Assembly (NCBI RefSeq): GCF_001570625.1
Contig: NZ_BBQT01000003.1
Span: forward strand, 186,001 to 250,000
Origin: Syntrophomonas wolfei subsp. methylbutyratica
GTDB lineage: Bacteria > Bacillota > Syntrophomonadia > Syntrophomonadales > Syntrophomonadaceae
Length of the DNA stretch: 64,000 nt
Reading direction: 5' to 3'
The notes under the pieces were generated by a model. That model searched no databases and was not told the DNA's origin. It saw only the letters and a list, made by a program, of their open reading frames with translations. This document shows positions 1 through 8,132 of this stretch, one piece after another (the first letter of the stretch is position 1; every line of letters starts with the position of its first letter). The position numbers were made by a program, and so were the translations under genes.

Positions 1-517
1 AATTGTTAAGAATTTTAACCAAGACACTCCTGGAGCAGTAATAGTGCAGCATATGCCCGCCGGATTTACCAGAATGTATGCAGAGCGCTTAAATGATACG
101 TGTTTGGTTGATGTCAAGGAAGCGCAAAATTATGACCGGGTAAAAATGGGACAAGTGTTAATAGCCCCGGGGGAATATCAAATGCGCCTGAAGCAAAAAG
201 CTGGTGATTATATGGTTGAATGTCATCCGGGTGAAAAGGTAAATGGTCATTGCCCGGCGGTAGATGTACTATTTGATTCAGTGGCCCAAAGCGCTGGAGC
301 CCGGGCGGTGGGAGTCATATTAACCGGTATGGGCAGTGATGGAGCCCGGGGACTACTGGCCATGAGAAAGGCGGGAGCCAGGACAATTGGCCAGGATGAA
401 GCCTCCTGTGTGGTTTATGGCATGCCGAAGGTGGCTTATGAATTAGGGGCGGTAGAAAAACAATACTCCTTGAATTATATAGGACAAGCGCTGTATAAGC
501 TCATAAACCAACTATAA
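1..517 (+). CDS. cheB: Chemotaxis protein-glutamate methylesterase CheB, C-terminal part (5' truncated by window edge)
   Basis: The reading frame is already open at base 2, so this is the 3' part of a gene that starts outside the window. The visible residues form the CheB methylesterase domain, which demethylates (and deamidates) glutamates on chemoreceptors in the cytoplasm. The motif QHMPAGFT contains the catalytic histidine, and GMGSDGARG contains the catalytic aspartate. The catalytic serine and any receiver domain would lie upstream. A hybrid kinase and a single-domain receiver follow at short spacing, so this is probably the end of a chemotaxis or signalling operon. An internal GTG at 44 is in frame but is not the true start, because conserved CheB sequence continues before it. 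Confidence 0.93.
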   Translation, partial: IVKNFNQDTPGAVIVQHMPAGFTRMYAERLNDTCLVDVKEAQNYDRVKMGQVLIAPGEYQMRLKQKAGDYMVECHPGEKVNGHCPAVDVLFDSVAQSAGARAVGVILTGMGSDGARGLLAMRKAGARTIGQDEASCVVYGMPKVAYELGAVEKQYSLNYIGQALYKLINQL

Positions 518-536
518 CGTATTAGGGTGATGTTTG

Positions 537-2825
537 ATGCTGGAAGCAGATAAGCGGGAATATGCGAAAACCATAGCCAGAATTCAGGAGGAGAGGGATA
601 ATTTACAGATTATCCTGGAGAGTATAGGTGATGGTATCATTATTACTGATATGGACGGTTATATAAGTATGATGAACCCGGTGGCGGAAAAACTGACCGG
701 GTGGAGTCGGGAGGAAGCCCTGGGAAAACACCTGGATGAGGTTTTCAGGATTATTGATAATACGAGTAAACAGCCGTTGGAGAACCCTTTCGATAATGTT
801 TTTACCCGAGGTTCGAGCCAGGGACTGCTTAGAAATTCAGCATTGCTTGACCGTGATGGAAAAACGCGATTTGCTTCTGCCTGTGCTTCGCCTATTATAG
901 ATAAGAATCAGAAAATGGCGGGTATGGTAGTGGTATTTCGCGATATTGACCGGATTAAGAAAAACGAGGACGAGATTCGTTGCTTGTCCTGGGTTTTGCA
1001 GCTAAGCTCCAATGCCATAATTATTTTTGACACCCAGGGCATAATCCAGTTCATAAACAGCCGTTTCACCCAGTTGACCGGCTATGAAGCATGTGAAGTG
1101 CTTAACCGGAATTTGAGCCTTATCAATAACCTGCCGTTAGATGTTGAAAAAATATTTGCCCGATTGCGGGCAGGTGAAGAGTGGCATGATGAAGTTTTCT
1201 TCCACAAACGCCAGCTGGAACCCTGCTGGTGGTCAATATATTGTACTGCGGTCAGGGATGAGGAAGATAAGATAACAAGTTATTGTAGTATTATTCAAGA
1301 TATAAGCGAGCATAAGCTGGCTGAAGAAAACTTGAAAAAGGCCAAGGAAGCGGCGGAGGTGGCCAATCGCGCCAAGGCTGAATTTTTAGCCAACATGAGC
1401 CACGAAATCAGAACTCCCCTGAACGCTATTATTGGCATGACCAGTTTGAGCCTTTTATCCAATCCTGAACCAGATCAGAAGGAAAACCTGGAAATTATCA
1501 AAATGGCCGGTGACACCCTGTTAAGTATTATTGATAATATTTTAGACTTTTCTAAAATTGAAGCCGGCAAATTGACTATTGAAAAAATTGATTTCAACCT
1601 GCATGAACTGGTCGAGAAGAACATCACCATACATAAAGCACGAGCACAGGAAAAAGGACTGCTTTTGCTCTATTGCATAGATCCTGCCATACCAGTCCAG
1701 GTAAACGGAGATCCCTACCGTCTGCAACAGGTTTTTAACAACCTGATCGGCAACGCCATCAAGTTTACTGACCAGGGAGAAGTTGAAATACGATTAAACT
1801 TACTGGATATATTAGAAGATCGTATTGTTTTACAAGCATCGGTGGCCGATACCGGAAGAGGTATAACCGCTGGTCAGCAAGAAAAGATGTTTGAAAGTTT
1901 TTACCAGGGGGATAGTTCAATAAGCCGTACTTATGGGGGTACCGGCCTGGGCCTTAATATCTCCAAAAAAATTGTGGAAATGATGCAAGGCAAGATTTGG
2001 CTGGAAAGCGATATCGAGTCAGGCAGCACCTTTTATTTTACAGTTGAATTGGCAATCCCGGAACCGTCTAAACTGGAGACTGAATCAAGACAACTAATTA
2101 ATCAAAAAGCTGATGCTGAAAAAATCCCTTTCCTGTCCATACTGGTAGTTGAGGACAACGAAGTAAACCAAATGGTGCTCTCTAACTTGCTCCGCGCTCA
2201 GGGTCATCAGGTGGAGGTGGCTGCCAATGGAGTCGAAGCCCTGGAACTGCTGGATAAAAACAACTATGACCTGGTTTTTATGGATATATTAATGCCGGTA
2301 ATGGATGGACTGGAAACAACCCGCCGTATTCGTGAACAGGAAGAAATAACTGGATTCCATATTCCCATCGTCGCTATAACCGCTCATGCTATATATGGCG
2401 ACCGGGAGAAATTCCTGGCTGCGGGTATGGATGATTACCTGGCCAAACCGGTTCAAATGGAGGAACTCAACCAGGCCATAAGCAAAATGATTAAAAAGGC
2501 CAGGTCAACGACAACAACCAATCATATGGATATAGAACCCTTAAGCCCCAAAGATCTTTTTTTTAAGGTTGACAGCAGCTTTTTGGAGCAGGTTGAGAAA
2601 GCTATTTTGAAAATTGATCTGGCATTATTGAGCCTTGATTTGCAGCAGGTGGAAAAGCAGGCTCATGAGATAAAGGAACTGGCCTACCAAATGGATGAGA
2701 TTACTATTAAGAACCTGGCTTTTAAGATAGAACTTGGCGCCCGCAAAGGGGATCTGGATCAATGCTGGAGTCTCTTTCGGAAATTGCAGGAAATATATGC
2801 ATATCTTTCTTCTTTGGGATCTTGA
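537..2825 (+). CDS. Hybrid sensor histidine kinase (PAS-PAS-HisKA-HATPase-REC-Hpt-like)
   Basis: A 762-residue signalling kinase. In order: a PAS domain (about residues 20-135), a second PAS with PAC (about 150-265), a HisKA dimerisation domain with the phospho-acceptor in SHEIRTPLNA (His about 289), a HATPase_c domain (DTGRG and GGTGLGL boxes), a receiver domain with phospho-acceptor Asp in FMDILMP (about residue 583) and a C-terminal helical region resembling an Hpt domain (QAHEIKE, His about 710). No transmembrane segment is visible, so it is probably cytoplasmic. ATG 537 is directly preceded by an in-frame TTG at 534; either could initiate. It sits 19 bp after cheB and 36 bp before a CheY-like receiver, its likely phosphotransfer partner. 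The signal is unknown. Confidence 0.93.
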   Translation: MLEADKREYAKTIARIQEERDNLQIILESIGDGIIITDMDGYISMMNPVAEKLTGWSREEALGKHLDEVFRIIDNTSKQPLENPFDNVFTRGSSQGLLRNSALLDRDGKTRFASACASPIIDKNQKMAGMVVVFRDIDRIKKNEDEIRCLSWVLQLSSNAIIIFDTQGIIQFINSRFTQLTGYEACEVLNRNLSLINNLPLDVEKIFARLRAGEEWHDEVFFHKRQLEPCWWSIYCTAVRDEEDKITSYCSIIQDISEHKLAEENLKKAKEAAEVANRAKAEFLANMSHEIRTPLNAIIGMTSLSLLSNPEPDQKENLEIIKMAGDTLLSIIDNILDFSKIEAGKLTIEKIDFNLHELVEKNITIHKARAQEKGLLLLYCIDPAIPVQVNGDPYRLQQVFNNLIGNAIKFTDQGEVEIRLNLLDILEDRIVLQASVADTGRGITAGQQEKMFESFYQGDSSISRTYGGTGLGLNISKKIVEMMQGKIWLESDIESGSTFYFTVELAIPEPSKLETESRQLINQKADAEKIPFLSILVVEDNEVNQMVLSNLLRAQGHQVEVAANGVEALELLDKNNYDLVFMDILMPVMDGLETTRRIREQEEITGFHIPIVAITAHAIYGDREKFLAAGMDDYLAKPVQMEELNQAISKMIKKARSTTTTNHMDIEPLSPKDLFFKVDSSFLEQVEKAILKIDLALLSLDLQQVEKQAHEIKELAYQMDEITIKNLAFKIELGARKGDLDQCWSLFRKLQEIYAYLSSLGS

Positions 2826-2861
2826 TATTAAAGATATTTGGTTAAGGAGGTTTAATTAATA

Positions 2862-3257
2862 ATGAAGGTATTGATTGCCGAGGATGATTTGGCCAGTCGC
2901 AAATTCCTTTATAAATTCCTTTCCCGATACGGTAACTGCGATATTACAGTAGATGGTATCGAAACCATAGATGCTTTTTTGTTGGCCCATGAAGAAGGCC
3001 AACCCTACGATTTGATATGTTTGGATATAATGATGCCCAAATTAGATGGGATAAAAACCTTAAAAACCATAAGGGATTTGGAGAAGCAACGTGGATTGCA
3101 AGACTCCGAGCTGGTGAAAATTATAATGACCACCGCCCTTAATGAGCCTGAAACGGTTTTTAATTGTTTTGATTCAGGATGCGAAGCTTATGCAGCCAAA
3201 CCCATTGACACTGATAAGCTCTTGGAGGCTATAAAGCGCCTGGGATTGTTGGACTAG
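2862..3257 (+). CDS. Single-domain response regulator (CheY-like)
   Basis: A 131-residue protein made of one receiver domain and no output domain. The acidic pocket is EDD (residues 7-9), the phospho-acceptor is Asp55 in CLDIMMP, and the switch and lysine residues are the T in TTA and the K in AKPID. A strong AAGGAGG site lies about 12 bases before the ATG. It follows the hybrid kinase by 36 bp and probably receives phosphate from the kinase's Hpt-like region or passes the signal to another effector. CheY itself is an alternative, but the locus shows no flagellar genes in the visible part. Confidence 0.9.
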   Translation: MKVLIAEDDLASRKFLYKFLSRYGNCDITVDGIETIDAFLLAHEEGQPYDLICLDIMMPKLDGIKTLKTIRDLEKQRGLQDSELVKIIMTTALNEPETVFNCFDSGCEAYAAKPIDTDKLLEAIKRLGLLD

Positions 3258-3320
3258 AGGAAGCACGACGGGAAAGGCAGAGGGGGAAAGGTATACAAAC
3301 TTGCGCAGCCAGGTTTTTTG

Positions 3321-4676
3321 ATGGATAATGGTTTTCAGGATTCTGCTGCGGAGGAAAAGATTTTGACTGCACCTATAAAAGGCATCATGGAAAACAGCAT
3401 TGCCGGGGAAATGGATATAGAACCCGGAGATATACTTTATAGCATTAATGGTCATGAGATAAATGATATCCTTGATTACGAGTTCTATTCCCAGGAAGAT
3501 AATTTGCTGGTGGAAATTGAAAAGGCCAATAGCGGGGAATTATGGGTCCTGGAGATTGAAAAAGAGTACGATGAAGAGTTGGGCTTGCTTTTTGATGGGC
3601 TTATTTTTGATAAGATGAAGTTGTGTCAGAACCGCTGCCTTTTTTGTTTTGTAGACCAGCTACCGCGCAAAATGAGAAAAACCCTCTATGTAAAGGATGA
3701 CGATTACCGCTATTCATTTCTGCTAGGAAACTTTATCAGCCTGACCAATCTGAGTGAAAAAGATTGGCATAAAATCCTTTCTATGCGACTAAGTCCCCTT
3801 TATGTTTCGATACACTGCATGCAGCCTGAACTAAGAGCCCGTCTTTTCAACAACCCCCGGGCGGCTAATATAAAAAGTGAGTTGAAGCGGCTGCAAGAAG
3901 CTGGAATAGAAGTACATACGCAAATAGTACTCTGTCCCGGCATTAATGATGCTGAAGTTTTACAGCATAGTATAAACGAGCTGGCCCAGTTCTTTCCTAC
4001 AGTGGCTTCGGTTGGGGTGGTACCAGTGGGCTTAAGCGGGCATCGCCAGGGGCTTCCTCCTCTTCGGGGATTTACGGTGGATGAAGCCATAAAGACTATC
4101 GAACTAGTCGATAGCTTCCAGGATGAATTCCGACCCCGCTTGCGACGAGGGTTTGTTTATGCCGCTGATGAGTTTTACCTAAAAGCCGGAAGAAATTTTC
4201 CGCCTGCTCTCTATTACGATGACTATTGCCAGGTGGAAAATGGGATAGGCCTGGCTCGTATATTTGTAGATGATTTCGCTGAAATCGAAGCCAGTTTGCC
4301 TTTAGTGGTAGAAAGGCAGGAGGTCTATCTGATAACCGGTGTTTCGGCTGGACCGGTGCTGGAAAAAGTAGTCAGCCGGTTAAACCGGATAGAAGGGTTG
4401 GAGTTGAAGATAATACGAGTAACCAACCGCTTTTTCGGTGGCGGGGTTACAGTTACCGGTCTCCTGACTGGTGCTGATATTATTGCCACCCTGAGCCGGG
4501 ATTTTGCAGGTAAAAAGCTAATAATACCCGAAATAGTATTTAAAGAAGGACAAGATATCATGCTGGATGATACCAGCCGAGAAGAACTGGAAGAAAAAAC
4601 TGGAGCCGAAATAATTACGGTTGATGGCAGTGCTCGCTCTCTGGTAAGAACAGTGCTATCGCTTACGGAGGTATAA
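3321..4676 (+). CDS. PDZ / radical-SAM-like / DUF512 FeS protein
   Basis: A 451-residue protein of the conserved DUF512 family. The N-terminus is PDZ-like (EPGDILYSINGHEI, about residues 35-50). It is followed by a CxxxCxxC cluster motif (CQNRCLFCFVDQ, about residue 95) like that of radical SAM enzymes, a central TIM-barrel-like part, and the C-terminal DUF512 region (GGGVTVTGLLTG). The family is widespread in Clostridia and cyanobacteria, but no reaction is established. ATG 3321 is preceded directly by TTG 3318; neither has a strong ribosome binding site, so the start is uncertain. It lies just upstream of der, a common neighbour in Firmicutes. A role in ribosome- or membrane-related modification would be speculation. 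Confidence 0.85.
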   Translation: MDNGFQDSAAEEKILTAPIKGIMENSIAGEMDIEPGDILYSINGHEINDILDYEFYSQEDNLLVEIEKANSGELWVLEIEKEYDEELGLLFDGLIFDKMKLCQNRCLFCFVDQLPRKMRKTLYVKDDDYRYSFLLGNFISLTNLSEKDWHKILSMRLSPLYVSIHCMQPELRARLFNNPRAANIKSELKRLQEAGIEVHTQIVLCPGINDAEVLQHSINELAQFFPTVASVGVVPVGLSGHRQGLPPLRGFTVDEAIKTIELVDSFQDEFRPRLRRGFVYAADEFYLKAGRNFPPALYYDDYCQVENGIGLARIFVDDFAEIEASLPLVVERQEVYLITGVSAGPVLEKVVSRLNRIEGLELKIIRVTNRFFGGGVTVTGLLTGADIIATLSRDFAGKKLIIPEIVFKEGQDIMLDDTSREELEEKTGAEIITVDGSARSLVRTVLSLTEV

Positions 4677-4733
4677 ATCTGAAAGAAAATCTTTCATGAC
4701 GTTTTGTGCCTCAAGAAAGGAATGGAAATAACA

Positions 4734-6056
4734 ATGAAACCGGTTGTTGCCATTGTAGGCCGTCCCAATGTAGGAAAGTCTACCTTATTCAATCGCCTGG
4801 CTGGAGCCCGGAAGGCGATAGTGGAGGATATACCCGGGGTAACCCGGGATAGATTGTATGATAGTTCGGATTGGAACGGCCGGGATTTTATCATTATTGA
4901 CACCGGGGGTATTCGTTTTAATGAAGGGGATATTTTTGCCCGCGAAATCAAGCTGCAGGCTGAGCTGGCAATTGAGGAAGCCGATGTCATAATATTGGTA
5001 CTGGACAGTAGAGAAGGCATCACTGCTGAAGATGAACAGGTGGCCAATCTTTTAAGAAAGTCCAATAAACCGGTAGTACTGGCGGCCAACAAGGTCGAAG
5101 AATTCAAAAAACAATTGGATTACTACGAGTTCTATAAATTGGGACTGGGTGACCCCATACCGGTTTCGGCTATGCATGGTTATAATACCAATGAATTGCT
5201 GGATGCGGTAATTTCCTATTTTAAACCTGCCAGGGAATATGAAGAAGAAGGGGATGCTATTAAAATTGCCATAGTGGGGCGTCCCAATGTAGGAAAATCA
5301 TCACTGGTAAATGCTTTATTGGGAGAAGAAAGAGTTATAGTCAGCGATGTACCAGGAACTACCCGGGATGCAATTGATACCCCTTTTCAATATAAGGGAC
5401 AAAACTATCTATTGATTGATACTGCCGGTATGAGAAGAAAATCGCGCATCAAAGAGACAACGGAGAGATATAGTGTCATTCGGGCTCTAAAAGCGATTGA
5501 ACGGGCTGATGTAGTGCTGATTATGCTTGATGCCACTGAAGGGGTAGCGGAGCAGGACAAAAAGATTGCCGGTTATGTGCATGAGCAATCCCGGGCCAAT
5601 ATAATAGTAGTAAACAAGTGGGACCTGGTGGAAAAGGATGGGCAAACCATGAATCGCTTTGATAAAGATATTCGCGAGGAACTCAAGTTTCTATCCTATT
5701 CTCCCATAATGTATGTTTCTGCCCTGACCAAAAAACGGATATTTCAAGTACTGGAGATAGTAAACTTTGTGGCAGAACAGCACCACCGCCGGGTAAATAC
5801 TGCGGAGCTTAATCAAGTGATTAATGAGGCCATGATGCTAAATCCCTTGCCCGGAGGAGGCGGCAAAAGAATAAAAATACTATATAGCACTCAAGTTCGT
5901 GTTGCCCCGCCTACTTTTGTTTTTTTTAGCAATAAGCCGGAAATGGTGCATTTCTCTTATTTGCGCTATTTGGAAAATGCACTGCGCAAGAACTTTGGTT
6001 TTGAGGGAACTCCCATTCGCCTGTTGCTGCGCCAGAACACGGAGCATGATAATTGA
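4734..6056 (+). CDS. der: Ribosome-assembly GTPase Der (EngA)
   Basis: A 440-residue double-GTPase needed for 50S ribosomal subunit maturation. Two tandem G domains are visible, each with a GRPNVGKS P-loop (near residues 9 and 182), DxPG switch motifs (DIPGVTRD and DVPGTTRD) and NKxD-type specificity motifs (AANKVE and VNKWD). A C-terminal KH-like domain ends the protein. The frame is open from TTG 4704, but ATG 4734 ([13 protein letters not shown]) matches the family N-terminus and has AAAGGA upstream, so the shorter start is chosen. It begins 57 bp after the DUF512 gene. The first domain's AANKVE lacks the Asp of NKxD, a mild deviation. Confidence 0.96.
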   Translation: MKPVVAIVGRPNVGKSTLFNRLAGARKAIVEDIPGVTRDRLYDSSDWNGRDFIIIDTGGIRFNEGDIFAREIKLQAELAIEEADVIILVLDSREGITAEDEQVANLLRKSNKPVVLAANKVEEFKKQLDYYEFYKLGLGDPIPVSAMHGYNTNELLDAVISYFKPAREYEEEGDAIKIAIVGRPNVGKSSLVNALLGEERVIVSDVPGTTRDAIDTPFQYKGQNYLLIDTAGMRRKSRIKETTERYSVIRALKAIERADVVLIMLDATEGVAEQDKKIAGYVHEQSRANIIVVNKWDLVEKDGQTMNRFDKDIREELKFLSYSPIMYVSALTKKRIFQVLEIVNFVAEQHHRRVNTAELNQVINEAMMLNPLPGGGGKRIKILYSTQVRVAPPTFVFFSNKPEMVHFSYLRYLENALRKNFGFEGTPIRLLLRQNTEHDN

Positions 6057-6061
6057 TAATA

Positions 6062-6119
6062 TATAACTCACTTTTCATTGGTGGTTGTGGCCCCTGGGCC
6101 ATGGGGGGTTAGTAGGAAA
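6062..6119 (-). repeat. Dispersed intergenic repeat (copy also near 57.6 kb)
   Basis: Read on the minus strand, this stretch matches 57578-57632 over about 55 bases, with shared blocks TTCCTAnTAAC, CATGGCC, GGGGCCACAAC and ATGAAAAGTGA. It holds a GC-rich palindrome (GGCCCCTGGGCC on the plus strand). It lies between der and plsY, contains no gene, and looks like a decayed mobile or MITE-like element. Confidence 0.6.
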
Positions 6120-6142
6120 ATGTTTTGATATAGAGGAACAGT

Positions 6143-6170
6143 GTTGTCAACAACCCCGTCCCCGTGTCAC
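6143..6170 (+). repeat. 28-bp dispersed repeat (copy at 60009-60036)
   Basis: The sequence GTTGTCAACAACCC followed by GTCCCCGTGTCAC occurs here and again at 60009-60036 with one substitution. The copy here runs into a perfect palindrome, GTGTCACGTGACAC. GTTGTCAAC is self-complementary apart from its centre. No coding function is seen. Confidence 0.6.
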
Positions 6171-6229
6171 GTGACACGCGTGAAGCTAAAAACAATTATT
6201 AGAATCAATGACTCGGAGGGGAGATTTAT

Positions 6230-6817
6230 TTGCAAGAGGCAGCCTTACTTTTTTTATGTTATTTGTTGGGCTCAATACCTTTCTCTTACTTATTCACCCG
6301 CATGCTTACCCGGCAGGATATCCGCAGCAAGGGCAGCGGCAATGTTGGTGCTACCAATGTTTTTCGCACCTCAGGCCCCGGGGTAGCCTTGCTGGCTTTC
6401 CTTGGCGACCTGCTAAAAGGACTACTGGCAGCTTGGATTGGCCAATCCACCGGCAGCCAGTTTTTGTTGATATTCTGTGCAGTTCTGGCCGTAATAGGCC
6501 ATATCTATCCCGTCTTCCTTGGTTTTAAAGGAGGGAAGGGAGTAACCACATCAGCAGGCATCATCCTTTTCCTGATGCCTGATGTAACCGGCATATTATT
6601 ATTGATTTTCCTGGCCATAGTTTATTTTACTCGTTATGTTTCCCTGGGTTCGATTTCTGTTGCCTGCCTGCTTCCTTTGGTGAGTCTGGCTATGGGCAAG
6701 CCCTGGTCTTATATAGTAATTGGTATTTTAGTGGCTGTTTTGGTAGTTTATCATCACCGGGAAAATATTGACCGGCTTAGGAATGGCAGTGAAGCGAAAA
6801 TAACTGACAAAGCCTAG
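6230..6817 (+). CDS. plsY: Glycerol-3-phosphate acyltransferase PlsY
   Basis: A 195-residue multi-pass membrane enzyme that acylates the sn-1 position of glycerol-3-phosphate using acyl-phosphate, the first step of phospholipid synthesis. About five hydrophobic segments are visible. The family signatures are present: GSIPFSYL near the N-terminus, SGNVGATNVFR (about residues 38-48) and GFKGGKGVTTS (about 98-108). The TTG start at 6230 follows GGAGGGGAG at good spacing. gpsA, which supplies its substrate, lies 125 bp downstream. Length is typical of the family. Confidence 0.96.
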   Translation: MQEAALLFLCYLLGSIPFSYLFTRMLTRQDIRSKGSGNVGATNVFRTSGPGVALLAFLGDLLKGLLAAWIGQSTGSQFLLIFCAVLAVIGHIYPVFLGFKGGKGVTTSAGIILFLMPDVTGILLLIFLAIVYFTRYVSLGSISVACLLPLVSLAMGKPWSYIVIGILVAVLVVYHHRENIDRLRNGSEAKITDKA

Positions 6818-6888
6818 TAAAACGGAAGACGGAGGACGGAAGGCGGAAGACGGAATATAAGTAAAACGGAGGGCGGAGGACGGAAGTG
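6817..6888 (+). repeat. Purine-rich heptameric repeat tract (ACGGAAG / GCGGAGG type)
   Basis: About ten degenerate copies of a seven-base unit of the form ACGGARG or GCGGARG run between plsY and gpsA, interrupted once by ATATAAGTAAA. All purines fall on one strand apart from the C in each unit. No gene overlaps it. Confidence 0.7.
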
Positions 6889-6942
6889 TTGTTAGGTATC
6901 GGGGATAAGTTTAAATAATATGGAAATAACGGAGAGTGGGAA

Positions 6943-7974
6943 ATGCCTAAAATATGTATTCTGGGGTCTGGCAGCTGGGGGACAGCCCAGGCTTTGTTAT
7001 TGAGCAGTAAAGGATTTCAGGTAATTCTCTGGGGACGGGTTGAAGACGGGGTGGATAGCCTGCAGCAGGAAAGGGAAAACAGGCGCTTTCTGCCCGGGAT
7101 TAGGCTTTCGGATAGCATAGTGGCCACCAGTGACCTTGCCCAGGCTCTAAAAGGAGCTGATATGGTGGTTATGGCTGTTCCCTCACAATCGCTCAGGGAA
7201 GTCTTGGAAAAGGCCCGGCCTTACCTGGAGAAAGACAGTTGCCTGGTAAATACTGCTAAAGGGCTGGAGATAAGCAGTGGCATGAGAATGAGTCAGGTAG
7301 TGGAGGATGTGCTGGGCAGCCAAAGCAGAGAACGTTTTTCTGTTTTATCAGGCCCCAGCCATGCTGAGGAAGTAGCCAGGAATATTCCGACGGCAATAAC
7401 GGCAGCATCTTACCACAAAGAGATTGCTTTTCTAGTACAGGATCTTTACATGACTCCCTTTTTTCGGGTATATACCAATCCAGATGTAGCTGGGGTTGAA
7501 CTGGGTGGGGCCTTGAAAAATATTATCGCCCTGGGCACCGGAATCGCTTCCGGCTTAGGATACGGAGACAACACCCAGGCGGCTTTGTTGACACGGGGTT
7601 TGCATGAAATAATTCGCATGGGCGAAGCTATGGGGGGTGAAGCCCGGACTTTTTCCGGGTTGAGCGGTATTGGAGATTTAGTGGTAACCTGTAGCAGCAG
7701 GCATTCACGAAATCGTCAGGCCGGGATATTGGTCGGCCAGGGATATAGCCTGGAAGAAACCCTGATGCAAATCGGTATGGTGGTAGAGGGAGCCCACACC
7801 ATAAGAGTGGTCCATCGTTTGGCTACCCAATTAAAAATAGATATGCCTATTTGCACTGCTTGCTATAATGTTTTGTATGCTAATAGAAAAGCAAGAGATG
7901 AAGTCGATGATTTAATGCGACGACAAAAAAAACACGAGATAGAAGAGATAGTAAAAAGAAAAAAGGAATGGTGA
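6943..7974 (+). CDS. gpsA: NAD(P)-dependent glycerol-3-phosphate dehydrogenase GpsA
   Basis: A 343-residue cytoplasmic enzyme that reduces dihydroxyacetone phosphate to sn-glycerol-3-phosphate for phospholipid synthesis. The N-terminal Rossmann motif is GSGSWGTA (residues 8-15). The substrate-binding and catalytic region includes NTAKGLE, SGPSHAEEVA, GGALKNIIALG with the catalytic lysine, and SGIGDLVVTC. The ATG start has GGAGAGTGG upstream. It follows plsY, with which it forms a functional pair, and is closed by a hairpin terminator. Confidence 0.97.
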   Translation: MPKICILGSGSWGTAQALLLSSKGFQVILWGRVEDGVDSLQQERENRRFLPGIRLSDSIVATSDLAQALKGADMVVMAVPSQSLREVLEKARPYLEKDSCLVNTAKGLEISSGMRMSQVVEDVLGSQSRERFSVLSGPSHAEEVARNIPTAITAASYHKEIAFLVQDLYMTPFFRVYTNPDVAGVELGGALKNIIALGTGIASGLGYGDNTQAALLTRGLHEIIRMGEAMGGEARTFSGLSGIGDLVVTCSSRHSRNRQAGILVGQGYSLEETLMQIGMVVEGAHTIRVVHRLATQLKIDMPICTACYNVLYANRKARDEVDDLMRRQKKHEIEEIVKRKKEW

Positions 7975-8003
7975 AAAGTGGGGTGAAAACCACACTTTTT
8001 TTC
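7975..8003 (+). terminator. Rho-independent terminator after gpsA
   Basis: AAAGTG and CACTTT pair around an inner GGT/ACC stem with a GAAA-type loop, followed by a run of T residues. It lies immediately after the gpsA stop codon. Confidence 0.7.
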
Positions 8004-8132
8004 TTTTCTGGTTATATTACCGAATATTGATAAATATACTTATACTGTTATAACGCAGCTATGGTTTAAGGTACTCATAATCGAAGGGAGGGTGCCTTTT
8101 AAAAGTCTAAATCAAGGGAGGGAAAATGAGAA

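Noticed and set aside
8022-8049. Sigma-E promoter for spoIVA (GAATATT and TATACTGT)
   Set aside because: The spacing is shorter than expected and the -10 match is only partial, so it was left as a comment in the spoIVA entry.
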